The notes below the pieces were generated by a model. It had not been told where the DNA came from. It did not search any database and saw only the letters and a list, made by a program, of their open reading frames with translations. A stretch of 64,000 bases of DNA, taken from the NCBI GenBank assembly GCA_003138355.1, contig PLFX01000052.1:1-64000 (forward strand). Reading direction: 5' to 3'. A program made the translations under genes and the position numbers. This document shows, piece after piece, positions 7,759 through 20,621 of this stretch; the first letter of the stretch is position 1, and every line of letters begins with the position of its first letter. This stretch comes from Solirubrobacterales bacterium (GTDB lineage Bacteria; Actinomycetota; Thermoleophilia; Solirubrobacterales; Solirubrobacteraceae).

Positions 7759-9078
7759 TTGTCCGGAGATATTGACCAGTCGTGGCAGCAGATCCGCCTT
7801 GCGCTGCGCGACAGCGTCGGCGAGCGCACCTACGAGCTCTGGCTCGCGCCGCTGCGCTGTCTCGGACTGGACGGCGAGACCCTCGTGCTCGACGGGCCAC
7901 CAGAGGTCGCGGCGTGGGCGCGCGCACGCTATGCGCCGGCGCTGCGCACCGCGGCGGCATCCGTGCTCGAACACCAGGTCCGCGTCGCGTTTGCCGACGA
8001 TCGCCCGCCGCCAGCCGCCGCCGTGGCGCAGTCCAGCGGCCTGCCAGCCGTAGCGCTGAACCCCAAGTACACGTTTGAGCAGTTCGTGATCGGCACGTCC
8101 AATCGCCTTGCCCACGCAGCCGCGCTGGCGGTCGCCGAGACGCCAACGCAGGCGTACAACCCGCTTTTCATCTACGGCCCGCCGGGGCTCGGCAAGACCC
8201 ACCTCCTCCACGCGATCGCGAACTACATCCGCAGCTTCGGTGCCGGAATGACGGTCCGCTATGTGACGGCGGAGGACTTCACGAACGCCTTCATCGCGTC
8301 CCTGCACACGCGCGGCACCGACGCGTTCAAAGCGCACTTCCGCGATGTCGACGTCTTGCTGATCGACGACGTCCAGTTTCTCGAGCGCAAGGCGCGCAGC
8401 GAGGAGGAGATGTTCCACACCTTCAACTCGCTCTATGAAGCCGGCCGCCAGCTTGTCGTCACTTGCGATCGCCTTCCGGCTGATCTCGACGGGATCGAGG
8501 CGCGCCTGCGCGAGCGCTTCGCGGCGGGGCTCGTCACGGACATCTCGACCCCGGACGGCGTGACGCGCCTGGCCATCCTGCGTAAGCGCGCCACGTTCGA
8601 CCGTATCAAGGCGTCCGAGAACGCCCTCGCTGTGATCGCCGCAATGGTGGCGACGAACGTACGGGCCCTCGAGGGCGCGCTGATCCGTGCCGTCGCCCTC
8701 GCCTCACTCCATGGGCGGCCGCTCGACGAGCACATCGTGCGCGAAAGCCTCGCGCGCAACGGCTGTGTCGGGGCACAGCCATTGCCGGTCACGATCGCAA
8801 TGGTCCAGGAGGCCACTTGCACCCATTTCGCCCTCTCCTGCGACACGCTGATCTCACGCTCGCGTGTCGCACGCGTGGCGTGGGCCCGCCACGTCGCCAT
8901 GTACCTGGCGCGCGAGCTCACGGACCATTCCCTGCCGCATATTGCGCGCGAATTCGGCGGCCGTGACCACACCACAATCCTCCACGCCTGGAAGCGCGTC
9001 TCCCACGAGGTTGTCCACAGCGCGTCGGCGCTCAGCGACGTCGAGGCGATCACGCTCCTACTCAAAGCCGTCGCGTGA
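7759..9078 (+). CDS. dnaA: Chromosomal replication initiator DnaA
   Basis: 439 residues. It binds DnaA boxes and melts the origin. Domain I spans about residues 1-80; domain II is very short; the AAA+ domain III starts at [13 protein letters not shown], with Walker [12 protein letters not shown] and Walker [11 protein letters not shown]; domain IV ends with the box-reading signature [15 protein letters not shown]. The start is TTG at 7759, backed by AGGGAGG 11 nt upstream. At 439 residues it is at the short end of the family because of the reduced domain II. Confidence 0.97.
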   Translation: MSGDIDQSWQQIRLALRDSVGERTYELWLAPLRCLGLDGETLVLDGPPEVAAWARARYAPALRTAAASVLEHQVRVAFADDRPPPAAAVAQSSGLPAVALNPKYTFEQFVIGTSNRLAHAAALAVAETPTQAYNPLFIYGPPGLGKTHLLHAIANYIRSFGAGMTVRYVTAEDFTNAFIASLHTRGTDAFKAHFRDVDVLLIDDVQFLERKARSEEEMFHTFNSLYEAGRQLVVTCDRLPADLDGIEARLRERFAAGLVTDISTPDGVTRLAILRKRATFDRIKASENALAVIAAMVATNVRALEGALIRAVALASLHGRPLDEHIVRESLARNGCVGAQPLPVTIAMVQEATCTHFALSCDTLISRSRVARVAWARHVAMYLARELTDHSLPHIAREFGGRDHTTILHAWKRVSHEVVHSASALSDVEAITLLLKAVA

Positions 9079-9201
9079 ACACAACGCTCGGCGCTTTGCT
9101 CACATGTTCTCCACACAGACCGTCCCCGCGAAGTGGGAGCATGCGCGAGTTGCCCACATCCTCACAGGCACTACTTCTTCGAGTTCACTAACAGTCGTCG
9201 A
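9011..9201. other. oriC: Candidate replication origin (oriC), dnaA-dnaN junction
   Basis: A DnaA-box cluster: a perfect actinobacterial box TTGTCCACA at 9011-9019 inside the end of dnaA, then TTGCTCACA (9096-9104, two mismatches), TTCTCCACA (9107-9115, one mismatch to TTATCCACA) and TTGCCCACA (9150-9158, one mismatch), all in the same direction. The dnaA-dnaN spacer is only 123 bp, far shorter than the several hundred bp of Streptomyces or Mycobacterium. A less GC-rich stretch follows at about 9166-9195. Gene orientation flips at the left end of dnaA, consistent with an origin here. Confidence 0.6.
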
Positions 9202-10323
9202 ATGTTGCGCGTAACCCTTACAGCCGATTCTCTCCTTGCTGACTTGCAGACGGCAGCGCGCATCGCGAGCTCGCGAAGCGCCGTCCAGGCACTTTCGGGC
9301 GTGCTCGTGAGCGCCGCTGGCGACTACCTCGAGTTGCAGGCGACTGATATGGAGGTCAGCCTGCGCGTTCGCCTCAGCGCGAGCGTCGAAGAGCCTGGCG
9401 AAGTCGTGCTCCCGGCGCGCCTGCTGCTCGATATCGTGCGCTCGCTACCTGGGGCGAGCGTCACGCTCGCCGAGCGCAGCGATCATCACGACGTCGAAAT
9501 CGCTTCCGGCAACGCGGTGTTCGCGGTGCGCACGCTGCGCCGAGATGATTTCCCGCGGCTACCCGAACCTCCGACCGGCGGCGTGCAGCTCGCCGCGCAG
9601 GCGTTTGTCGACACGATCGCTCGCGTCGCGCGCTCAGCCTCGCGCGACGACACGCGCCCTGTGCTCACCGGCATCATGGTCCACGCGTCAGGTGGCGAGC
9701 TGCGCATGGTCGCCACGGACTCCTATCGCCTGAGCGTGAAGACAACGGCGCTGGACGAGGCGGTCAGCGACTCCTTCGAGGCGAATGTGCCGGCGCGCGC
9801 CCTCCAGGAGCTCTCGCGCATCGTCGCGCAGAGCGAAGCGGATCATGTGACCATCGGCCGACTCGAGAACCAGGTGGTGTTCGCAGTTCACGGTGCCGGC
9901 GGCCCGGCGACGATCTCGTCACGCTTGATCGACGGGCAGTTTCCGAGCTACCAGCAGCTGCTCCCGGAGAGCGTTGAGCACGAGCTGCGCGTCGACCGCG
10001 AGGAGCTCGTGAGCGTCACGCGGCGCATCAGCCTCCTGGCACAGAAGAACGCGCCGCTCCGCTTGGCGTTTGCGGAGGGGCAGCTGCAGGTGTCGGCGCA
10101 GACACCCGACATCGGCGAGGCGCACGAGACTCTGCCCGTGCCGTTCCACGGTGAGGCGTTCGAGATCGGCTTCAACCCCGAGTTTTTTCGCGACGGTCTC
10201 GAAAGCGTCGACTCGCCGGAGGTCCTGCTCCGCCTCACGAGCCCGCTTCGCCCCGGCCTGATCGAATCGGCTGACGAGAGCGGCTTCGTCTACCTCGTCA
10301 TGCCGATCCGGTTGGGCACGTGA
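9202..10323 (+). CDS. dnaN: DNA polymerase III beta subunit (sliding clamp)
   Basis: 373 residues in three repeats of the clamp fold. It forms the ring that tethers the replicative polymerase. Typical elements: MLRVTLTADSLLADLQ at the start, ALSGVLVSAAGDYLELQATDMEV, then DDTRPVLTGIMVHASGGELRMVATDSYRL in the second domain (read in parts), and the C-terminal YLVMPIRL. The ATG at 9202 fits the family; an in-frame ATG at 9133 would start inside the oriC candidate and add 23 unrelated residues. Confidence 0.97.
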   Translation: MLRVTLTADSLLADLQTAARIASSRSAVQALSGVLVSAAGDYLELQATDMEVSLRVRLSASVEEPGEVVLPARLLLDIVRSLPGASVTLAERSDHHDVEIASGNAVFAVRTLRRDDFPRLPEPPTGGVQLAAQAFVDTIARVARSASRDDTRPVLTGIMVHASGGELRMVATDSYRLSVKTTALDEAVSDSFEANVPARALQELSRIVAQSEADHVTIGRLENQVVFAVHGAGGPATISSRLIDGQFPSYQQLLPESVEHELRVDREELVSVTRRISLLAQKNAPLRLAFAEGQLQVSAQTPDIGEAHETLPVPFHGEAFEIGFNPEFFRDGLESVDSPEVLLRLTSPLRPGLIESADESGFVYLVMPIRLGT

Positions 10324-10329
10324 CGCGCC

Positions 10330-14305
<3,976 letters not shown>

Positions 14306-14329
14306 CTGGTTGAGAGGAGGTGAACAGCC

Positions 14330-16870
14330 ATGGCCGGTGATGTGCTGACGGGCGGCAACATCGAGCCCCGCGCGATTGAGGACGAGATGCGCACGGCGTT
14401 CCTCGACTACGCGATGTCGGTAATCGTCTCGCGCGCTCTCCCGGATGTTCGCGACGGGCTCAAGCCGGTCCATCGCCGCGTCCTCTACGGCATGCGCGAG
14501 CTAGGCCTTTCGCGCTCCTCGCAGAAGGTGAAATGCTCGCGCATCGTCGGCGAGGTCATGGGTAAGTACCACCCGCACGGCGACAGCGCGATCTACGACA
14601 CCCTGGTCCGACTCGCGCAGGACTTCTCGATGCGCTACCCGCTCGTCGAAGGTCAGGGCAACTTCGGCTCGGTCGACGACGACCCTCCGGCCGCGATGCG
14701 CTACACCGAGGCGAGTCTCGACCGACTCGCGCTCGAGATGATGCGCGACATCGAGATGGACACGGTCGATTTCGTGCCGAACTACGACGGCAACGAACAG
14801 GAGCCCGTGGTCCTCCCGGCGCGCTTCCCGAACCTGCTCGTCAACGGCTCGCAGGGCATCGCCGTTGGCATGGCGACAAACATCCCGCCGCACAACCTGC
14901 GCGAGGTCATCGACGCGACGGTCGCCTACATCGAGCGCCCCGAGATCACCCTCGAGGAGCTGATGAAGCACGTCAAGGGTCCCGACTTCCCGACTGCCGG
15001 CATGATCCTCGGCCGCGCCGGCATCAAGGACGCGTACGAGACCGGGCGCGGACGGGTGCGCGTACAGGCGCGCGCACACACTGAGCCGCTGACCCACGGC
15101 AAGGAGGCGATCGTCGTCACCGAGCTGCCCTACATGGTCAAGAAGGGCGGCGACAACGGGCTGATGGTGAAGATCAAGGAGCTCGTCGAGGCCAAGCGCA
15201 TCACCGAGATCTCCGACCTGCGCGACGAATCCGACAAGCGCGGCATGCGCCTCGTCATCGAGCTCAAGCGCGACGCGATCCCCAAGGTCGTACTCAACAA
15301 ACTTTTCAAGCACACGCCGATGCAGACCACCTTCGGCGTGAACATGGTCGCGCTCGTCGACGGCGTTCCGCGCACGCTCTCGCTGCGCGAGGCGATCCAT
15401 CATTACGTCGAGCATCAGCGTGACGTCGTCGTCCGGCGGTCGAAGCACGAGCTCGCGAAGTGCGAAGCGCACGCCCACATCCTCGAAGGGCTGCTCATCG
15501 CGATCGACAACCTCGACGCGGTGATCGAGCTAATCCGGCGCGCCAAGGACCGCGCAACCGCCCGCGAGGGACTGATCAGGCACTACAAGCTGACCGTGAT
15601 CCAGGCGCAGGCGGTCCTCGACCTGCGTCTTGCACAACTGACCGCCCTCGAGTCAGGGCAGATCCGCCAGGACCACGCCGACACGCTCGAGCGGATCGGC
15701 GAGCTGCGCGCGATCCTCGGCGACGAGTTGCGCGTGCTCGCCCTGATCAAGGAGGAGCTGATCGAGATCCGCGATCGCTACGGCGACGAGCGGCGCACGG
15801 AGATCTCGCACGCCGAAGGCGAGATCGACATCGAGGACCTGATCGCCGACCAGCAGATGGTGATCGCGATCACCCACTCCGGCTACATCAAGTCGCTGCC
15901 GCTCGACACCTACCGTGCCCAGCACCGCGGCGGCCGTGGAGTCACCGGCATGGATATGAAGGATGGGGACTTCATCGAGCATCTCTTCATCTGCTCGACG
16001 CACGACTACCTGCTGTTCTTCACCAACCGCGGCAAGGTCTACCGGTCGAAGGTCTACGACCTGCCGGAGGCCTCGCGTACCGCGAAGGGGCGTGCGCTCG
16101 TCAACATCCTGCCGCTGCGCGAGGGCGAGCGCGTGCAGTCGGTGCTCTCGACGCGCGACTACAGCGAGGGCCGTTACCTGATCTTCGCCACGCGCAACGG
16201 GATCGTCAAGAAGACCGAATTCGCCGCGTACAACACGCCGATCAACGCCGACGGGATCATCGCGATCAACATCCGCGATGACGATGAGCTCGTGGCGGTG
16301 CGGCGCACCAGCGGCGAGGACGACATCCTGATGGTCTCGCGCAACGGCAAGGCCGTGCGCTTCGCCGAGTCCGCCGTGCGCGCGATGGGTCGCAACACCT
16401 CCGGCGTCAAGGGCATGAAGGTCGCCGAGCGCGACAACTGGGTGCTCGCGATGGATGTCGCCGGCGACACCCACGAACTGCTCGTGCTGACCGAGAACGG
16501 GTACGGCAAGCGAACCGCGCTCAGCGACTACCCGCGCAAGGGCCGTGGCACGATGGGCGTCAAGACGATCGAGTTGACCGCGACCAAGGGTGGTCTCGCC
16601 GGCGCGCTCGTCGTCCGCGAGCACGAGGAGCTCGTTTTCATCAGCGCCGGCGGGATGGTGCAGCGCACCGGGGTGCGCGGGATCAACCGCTACGGGCGCG
16701 CCGCACAGGGCGTACGCCTGATGAACCTCCGCGAAGACGACACGGTCAGCGCCGTCGCGCTCGTGGCCGAGGCGAGCGAGCCCGCAATCACCGACCCGGA
16801 CCCCGCCCCCGACGCGCCCGCAATCGCCGCCCCCGACTCGCCCGAGCCCAGCCCGAACGGCCAAGCCTGA
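14330..16870 (+). CDS. gyrA: DNA gyrase subunit A
   Basis: 846 residues. The DNA-cleaving subunit. The quinolone-determining region reads [17 protein letters not shown], with Ser and Asp at the classic resistance positions (no obvious resistance change); the active-site Tyr is in AAMRYTEA. The C-terminal beta-pinwheel contains the GyrA box as HRGGRGVTG. The last 30 residues are a Pro/Asp-rich tail. A strong ribosome site (GAGAGGAGGTGAA, 14312-14324) precedes the ATG, 24 bp after gyrB. Confidence 0.97.
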   Translation: MAGDVLTGGNIEPRAIEDEMRTAFLDYAMSVIVSRALPDVRDGLKPVHRRVLYGMRELGLSRSSQKVKCSRIVGEVMGKYHPHGDSAIYDTLVRLAQDFSMRYPLVEGQGNFGSVDDDPPAAMRYTEASLDRLALEMMRDIEMDTVDFVPNYDGNEQEPVVLPARFPNLLVNGSQGIAVGMATNIPPHNLREVIDATVAYIERPEITLEELMKHVKGPDFPTAGMILGRAGIKDAYETGRGRVRVQARAHTEPLTHGKEAIVVTELPYMVKKGGDNGLMVKIKELVEAKRITEISDLRDESDKRGMRLVIELKRDAIPKVVLNKLFKHTPMQTTFGVNMVALVDGVPRTLSLREAIHHYVEHQRDVVVRRSKHELAKCEAHAHILEGLLIAIDNLDAVIELIRRAKDRATAREGLIRHYKLTVIQAQAVLDLRLAQLTALESGQIRQDHADTLERIGELRAILGDELRVLALIKEELIEIRDRYGDERRTEISHAEGEIDIEDLIADQQMVIAITHSGYIKSLPLDTYRAQHRGGRGVTGMDMKDGDFIEHLFICSTHDYLLFFTNRGKVYRSKVYDLPEASRTAKGRALVNILPLREGERVQSVLSTRDYSEGRYLIFATRNGIVKKTEFAAYNTPINADGIIAINIRDDDELVAVRRTSGEDDILMVSRNGKAVRFAESAVRAMGRNTSGVKGMKVAERDNWVLAMDVAGDTHELLVLTENGYGKRTALSDYPRKGRGTMGVKTIELTATKGGLAGALVVREHEELVFISAGGMVQRTGVRGINRYGRAAQGVRLMNLREDDTVSAVALVAEASEPAITDPDPAPDAPAIAAPDSPEPSPNGQA

Positions 16871-16896
16871 GCGCCGCGTACGGCGCTCGAGTTTTC
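16870..16896 (+). terminator. gyrA terminator hairpin
   Basis: AGCGCCG (16870-16876), loop CGTA, CGGCGCT (16881-16887), then CGAGTTTTCC. A perfect 7-bp stem followed by a short T run right at the gyrA stop, so an intrinsic terminator. Confidence 0.65.
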
Positions 16897-16910
16897 CGCA
16901 TTCGCCTGCG

Positions 16911-17169
16911 CTACTCTGGAGATACCAGAGAAAGGAGGTGGTCCCTACGTTGGCTGACAGTACTTGCGGGACTCTGGAGGTGGCCGGCCGTTAGGTCGGA
17001 GAAGTCGGCTGGACCCGCCTAGCGGAATCCAACCCGGACCACCGTCGTACAGGTCGCCGGACCTAGTCCCTCCGGCAAGCGCGTCAGTGCACGCGTGGCG
17101 TGACGCGTAAAGCCTGGCCGATCAAGTCCAAGGTCGTCGGAAAGGCCGGGCGCAAAGCCCGGCCTTTCC
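16911..17169 (+). ncRNA. Structured RNA with embedded 14-codon ORF (novel candidate)
   Basis: A self-contained plus-strand unit between the gyrA terminator and its own terminator. It starts with a hairpin CTCTGG-AGATA-CCAGAG (16914-16930), followed by an unusually long anti-16S match AGAAAGGAGGTG, a 14-codon frame, a CCGGCC-GTTA-GGTCGG hairpin (16984-16999), a segment GGACCACC (17036-17043) that exactly complements GGTGGTCC of the ribosome site (16937-16944), then hairpins AGGTC-GCCG-GACCT and CGCGT-CAGTGC-ACGCG. CCAGAG can pair instead with a second CTCTGG at 16972-16977, so two folds compete. No plus-strand gene follows for over 3 kb, so it is not an ordinary leader. I do not recognise the family. 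Confidence 0.55.
16950..16994 (+). CDS. 14-residue peptide in the structured RNA
   Basis: TTG start at 16950 and TAG at 16992-16994 encode MADSTCGTLEVAGR. The ribosome site AAAGGAGGTG (16931-16940) sits 11 nt before the start and is one of the strongest in the window. The peptide has one Cys and no membrane segment. It could be a sensor leader peptide whose translation opens or closes the GGTGGTCC/GGACCACC pairing, or a small functional protein. Translation is inferred from the ribosome site only. Confidence 0.45.
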   Translation: MADSTCGTLEVAGR

Positions 17170-17175
17170 TCCTCT
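17139..17175 (+). terminator. Terminator of the structured RNA
   Basis: A perfect 13-bp stem, GGAAAGGCCGGGC (17139-17151) with GCCCGGCCTTTCC (17157-17169), loop GCAAA, followed by the pyrimidine run TCCTCT. Works best as a plus-strand intrinsic terminator; it also faces the convergent HNH gene. Confidence 0.75.
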
Positions 17176-17295
17176 GAGCACGCCCGTCTGGTGCACACGC
17201 GTGCCGGGCGCAGCGAGCGCACCAATCGCCCAGGCGGGTTACCGCACGCCTGCTGCAGCCGCGCGCCCGCGCAAAGCCCCTGACGCCGTTGGCCG

Positions 17296-17868
17296 TCAGG
17301 CCAACGCCGGAAGGTATGCCCGCCACGCAGTGGGGATCGTCGGGCTTGACACCCGAATAAAGATCTCGGCGTGCGGCTGACGCGGTTGGCGCGCGGGGTG
17401 CATCCCCGATTGGAGCGGCGTGCGATCGGCCTTGCGCCGGTTGCACGGCGCGCAGGAGGCGACGATGTTCTCCCAGCTCGACAAGCCTCCCTTGGACCGC
17501 GGGATCACGTGGTCGACGGTGAGGTTCGCGCGCGCGCCGCAGTACTGGCAGGTCCAGTTGTCGCGCGCAAAGACCGCGCGGCGGGTGATCTTGCGCCGCT
17601 GCGCGTCGCGCGGCACGCGCACGTAGCTCACAAGACGGATCACGTAAGGGCGCCCGAGCGCAACGTGCTCGGAGTGGATCAGCGCCTCACCGACCTCGAG
17701 CACCTCGGCCTTTTCCTTCAGCGTGAGGACGATCGCTCGGCGGACGGTGCAGACGTTCACCGGCTCGAAGCTCGCGTTGAGCACGAGCACCCGACCACCG
17801 TCAGGCCCGCGTCGCTGGTGCTCGCCGAGCGACGCGGACCGCGCCTGTGGTGGTAGCACTGCGGACAT
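17296..17868 (-). CDS. HNH endonuclease family protein
   Basis: 190 residues. The HNH core is complete: CQYCGARANLTVDHVIPRSKGG, with the DHVIPRSKGG catalytic segment, then ENIVASCAPCNRRKADRTP, giving two CxxC zinc knuckles. The N-terminal half (VLVLNASFEPVNVCTVRRAI) is common to a widespread actinobacterial HNH family of unknown role. The ATG at 17868 is preferred over a Met 66 bp upstream because TAGACT (minus strand, 17882-17887) looks like a -10 in between. It may act in DNA repair or defence; nothing nearby decides. Confidence 0.85.
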   Translation of the reverse strand: MSAVLPPQARSASLGEHQRRGPDGGRVLVLNASFEPVNVCTVRRAIVLTLKEKAEVLEVGEALIHSEHVALGRPYVIRLVSYVRVPRDAQRRKITRRAVFARDNWTCQYCGARANLTVDHVIPRSKGGLSSWENIVASCAPCNRRKADRTPLQSGMHPARQPRQPHAEIFIRVSSPTIPTAWRAYLPALA

Positions 17869-17954
17869 TCGCGCGCTAGCGAGTCTAGCGGCGCGGCTGG
17901 CGCGGGCGCGCCTTTTGAACGACGCGGGACTCACTGGGCGCTCAGGCCGACGCC

Positions 17955-18815
17955 CTACGGCGCGCGGTATGACCCCAGCACCCGCACCTCTTCGCAGCGC
18001 TCGCGCAGCCCGGCGATCGCCGCCGCCACCGGCCGCTCAGCGCTCGATCCGTCGAGATCGGCGAAGAACATGTAGTGGCCGAACCCGATGCGCCGCGGCC
18101 GTGACTCGATCCGAGTCAGGTTGACCTCTCGCGTCGACAGCTCGGAGAGGCAGGCGACGAGCCAGCCCGCGGCCTCGTCCCCTGCGCCCCAGAAGACGAT
18201 CGAGGTCTTGCTCCGTGCGCCGCGCTCGACGAGGGCGCGCAGCTCGCCCGCTCGTTCTTCTCGCGCGAGCCACACGAAGCGCGTGAGGTTGCCCGGCTCG
18301 TCGTCGACATCCGCGATCAGTACCTGCGCACCGTAGAGCTCGGCGGCGAGCCTGTTCCCAAGCGCCGCCTCACCGGGCAGTCCTCGCGCTACCACGGCCC
18401 GGACGGCCTCGGCCGTCGACGACGCCGCGACGATCCGCGCGCGCGGCAGCCGCTCGCGCAGGAAGCGCGCGCACTGGCCCGTCGGCTGGGGATGGGAATG
18501 CACGGTCGTGATCGACTCCAGCGGGATCGCCGTCGCCGCGATCAGGCTGTTCCGAACCGGCTGCACGATCTCACCGACGATCGCCACAGCGGCGGCGTCC
18601 GCCGCGAGCGTGTCGAGCGTCACGTCAACCGAGCCCTCGAGCGCGTTCTCGATCGGGACGAGAGCGAGGTCGACCTCTCCCGCATCGACCGCCATCACGG
18701 TTTGGTAGAGCGTTGCGATCGCCACCGCCTCGGCGTCCGCCGGCGGCTGCGCCTCGCGCAGCGCCTGGTGACTGAACGTTCCCTCGGGGCCGAGAAAACC
18801 GATCCGGACCGTCAC
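17955..18815 (-). CDS. pheA: Prephenate dehydratase
   Basis: 286 residues. It converts prephenate to phenylpyruvate in phenylalanine synthesis. The catalytic domain begins IGFLGPEGTFSHQAL and includes VPIENALEGSV and the TxxF-type motif in LTRFVWLAR. A C-terminal ACT domain with the ESRP feedback motif (TRIESRPRR) shows it is inhibited by phenylalanine. No chorismate mutase domain. GTG start 10 bp after the upstream DUF4446 gene, so they form one operon. Confidence 0.95.
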   Translation of the reverse strand: MTVRIGFLGPEGTFSHQALREAQPPADAEAVAIATLYQTVMAVDAGEVDLALVPIENALEGSVDVTLDTLAADAAAVAIVGEIVQPVRNSLIAATAIPLESITTVHSHPQPTGQCARFLRERLPRARIVAASSTAEAVRAVVARGLPGEAALGNRLAAELYGAQVLIADVDDEPGNLTRFVWLAREERAGELRALVERGARSKTSIVFWGAGDEAAGWLVACLSELSTREVNLTRIESRPRRIGFGHYMFFADLDGSSAERPVAAAIAGLRERCEEVRVLGSYRAP

Positions 18816-18825
18816 TCGACGGGCC

Positions 18826-19332
18826 TCAGGCTTCCTGCTCGAGGGCGAGGCGCATGACCTCCTCCTCCTCCGGCGAGAGCTGCAGCTCGCTGCGGCCATC
18901 GTGAATCGTCTTCACGTAAAGGCGCGCAGCGTCGCGATGGAGGATCGAGGACAGGATCACGCCCGAGCGCGACGCGTCGAGCAGCGCCAGCGACAGGGAC
19001 TGGTGCCCGGACATCTCGCCGTATGCGTCATAGCGCACGAGGGCACGCCGGGAGAACGCGTGATCGAGCCGCGACTCGGTTCGTTTGACCCGGCCGTCGA
19101 GCCGCGCTGCGACATCCTCGAGGTAGTCGCGCAGCACGCCGATCTCCTGCTCGAGGCGCACGACGTAAGCGACGACGTCTGTCGCACCAGCCGCGCCGAG
19201 GACGGTGGTCTGTGCGGCACGAACCCTGCGCAGCGCGCGCCAGAGCACGACAACGCCCGCCAGCCCAAGCGCTGCGACGACCGCCGCCGCGACTGCGACG
19301 ATCTCGGCCGTTGTCACTGCGGCCAGTGGCAC
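18826..19332 (-). CDS. DUF4446 family membrane-anchored protein
   Basis: 168 residues. One N-terminal membrane segment (IVAVAAAVVAALGLAGVVVLW), a coiled-coil stretch (VVRLEQEIGVLRDYLEDVAARL), then the conserved DUF4446 region (FSRRALVRYDAYGEMSGHQSLSLALLD in parts) and an acidic C-terminus rich in Glu. Function is unknown. TACGTT lies 6 nt before its GTG on the minus strand, suggesting a leaderless transcript that continues into pheA. Confidence 0.8.
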   Translation of the reverse strand: MPLAAVTTAEIVAVAAAVVAALGLAGVVVLWRALRRVRAAQTTVLGAAGATDVVAYVVRLEQEIGVLRDYLEDVAARLDGRVKRTESRLDHAFSRRALVRYDAYGEMSGHQSLSLALLDASRSGVILSSILHRDAARLYVKTIHDGRSELQLSPEEEEVMRLALEQEA

Positions 19333-19362
19333 ATGGGAAACGTATCGTCCGCCGGCGTGAAG

Positions 19363-20493
19363 CTACTTGCTGAAGCGCACGTAGTAGACCTGCGTGTTGT
19401 TCGAGAGGTCCTTCTCGCCGGCGACCGGAAGGACGGCTGCCGTAAGCTTGAGCACGGGCCCGATCGGCGGCGTCTGCGGGAACCCGAGCGTCGCTGAATA
19501 GGGGTCACCCGGCTGCGTCTCACGGGTTTCCTGAGAGGCCGTCAGAGTCGACGTGGAGGCGGACGAGAGCGTCAGTTGGGTGTGGACGTCGAACTCGTCG
19601 TTGGCGCCGTCGTTGGTGAAGTCGACCGTGAACGTCAGTCCCTTGGTGTAAGTGATCGGGTTGATCACGCCCGAGCCCTGGGCGAGGGCCGTGCCGCCGA
19701 CGAGCACGTCGACCAGGGCGTGGCCGTGGGGACCGGTGCCGACCGCGCCGCCCAGCGCCGGCGGCGTGTAGCCGAGGATCTTCCCTGCCACGTACCCCGC
19801 GGTCGTCCACGACTGGTCGGGGAGGAACGCTGCGCCGTAAACGGCGCCTGTGCCGATCTGGATCCCGGCGTTGGTGAGTGCCTGCTCGATCAGCGGCGCG
19901 GCGCGCACCTTGTAGAGGATGTCGGAGGCGTAGATCATCCCCATGTCGCCGGCGATGTCCTGGATCTGCGCGTTACCGCCGGGGCCGTTTATCGCCTGCA
20001 CGATCGCGGCTTGCACCTTGTCGATCGCCTCGTAGCGCAGGTCGAGGACGATGAGAAGATCGCGCTGCGCGTCGGCGCAGGAGCCGGGCACGCTCCAGCC
20101 GGCGGCGGTCTGCGCGTCCATCCTCGCCGTCACGGCGTCCTGGTAGAGGTTCGATTGATCGGCTGTCAGCGCCTGACCGGACGTGCCGGCGATGTTGTTC
20201 AGCGTGCCAAAGAATTGCTGGGCCACCTGCTGCTGCTCGTTCTGAAGCAGCGTCGTGACGTTGCTGTTGTAGTTCTTGAGCGCCTGCGTTTGCTGGCTCG
20301 TGAGGTAGGCTCGCAGCCCGAAGACCACGACGACGACGACGACCACGAGCGCCGCGATCGCTCCGGCCCGGCGGGCCAGGACGGTGCGCTCATCGAGCGG
20401 CCGGCGAGGCGGTTGGCCGCGGACGCGTCGGCCCGGCCGGCGCTCAGTGGCGATGGTTGTACGGGGCTCGTCACCCTCTTCGAAGAACGACAA
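19363..20493 (-). CDS. Unknown single-pass membrane protein
   Basis: 376 residues. A basic cytoplasmic N-terminus (RRPGRRVRGQPPRR), one membrane segment (AGAIAALVVVVVVVVFGLRAYL), then a large outer part: a helical region rich in Gln (LLQNEQQQVAQQFFGTL) and a C-terminal beta-rich domain (TFTVDFTNDGANDEFDVHTQ ... ETQPGDPYSATLGFP) that resembles a CARDB/Ig-like fold. TTG start with AAGGAG 6 nt upstream. Not recognised beyond this. Its head-to-head placement with a membrane kinase gene is worth noting. Confidence 0.75.
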   Translation of the reverse strand: MSFFEEGDEPRTTIATERRPGRRVRGQPPRRPLDERTVLARRAGAIAALVVVVVVVVFGLRAYLTSQQTQALKNYNSNVTTLLQNEQQQVAQQFFGTLNNIAGTSGQALTADQSNLYQDAVTARMDAQTAAGWSVPGSCADAQRDLLIVLDLRYEAIDKVQAAIVQAINGPGGNAQIQDIAGDMGMIYASDILYKVRAAPLIEQALTNAGIQIGTGAVYGAAFLPDQSWTTAGYVAGKILGYTPPALGGAVGTGPHGHALVDVLVGGTALAQGSGVINPITYTKGLTFTVDFTNDGANDEFDVHTQLTLSSASTSTLTASQETRETQPGDPYSATLGFPQTPPIGPVLKLTAAVLPVAGEKDLSNNTQVYYVRFSK

Positions 20494-20621
20494 GACGCTC
20501 CTTGCCGGGTTTGGATTCCCGCATTATGCGGACCGGGGCTTCGCCAGGGTTTGAGTGCAACTTTGCGATCAACCCCGCTCCTCGGGCAGGATCGCCTCGG
20601 CTGCTCAGCGAAATCGCGCGG

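Noticed and set aside
7540-8418. Long minus-strand frame upstream of rpmH
   Set aside because: It is the shadow of dnaA; L34 starts at its usual MKRTYQPKK.
16911-17169. tmRNA or SRP RNA as identity of the structured RNA
   Set aside because: No tRNA-like ends or tag-frame context of tmRNA, and no SRP helix 8 motif (GGAAGCAG-type) found.
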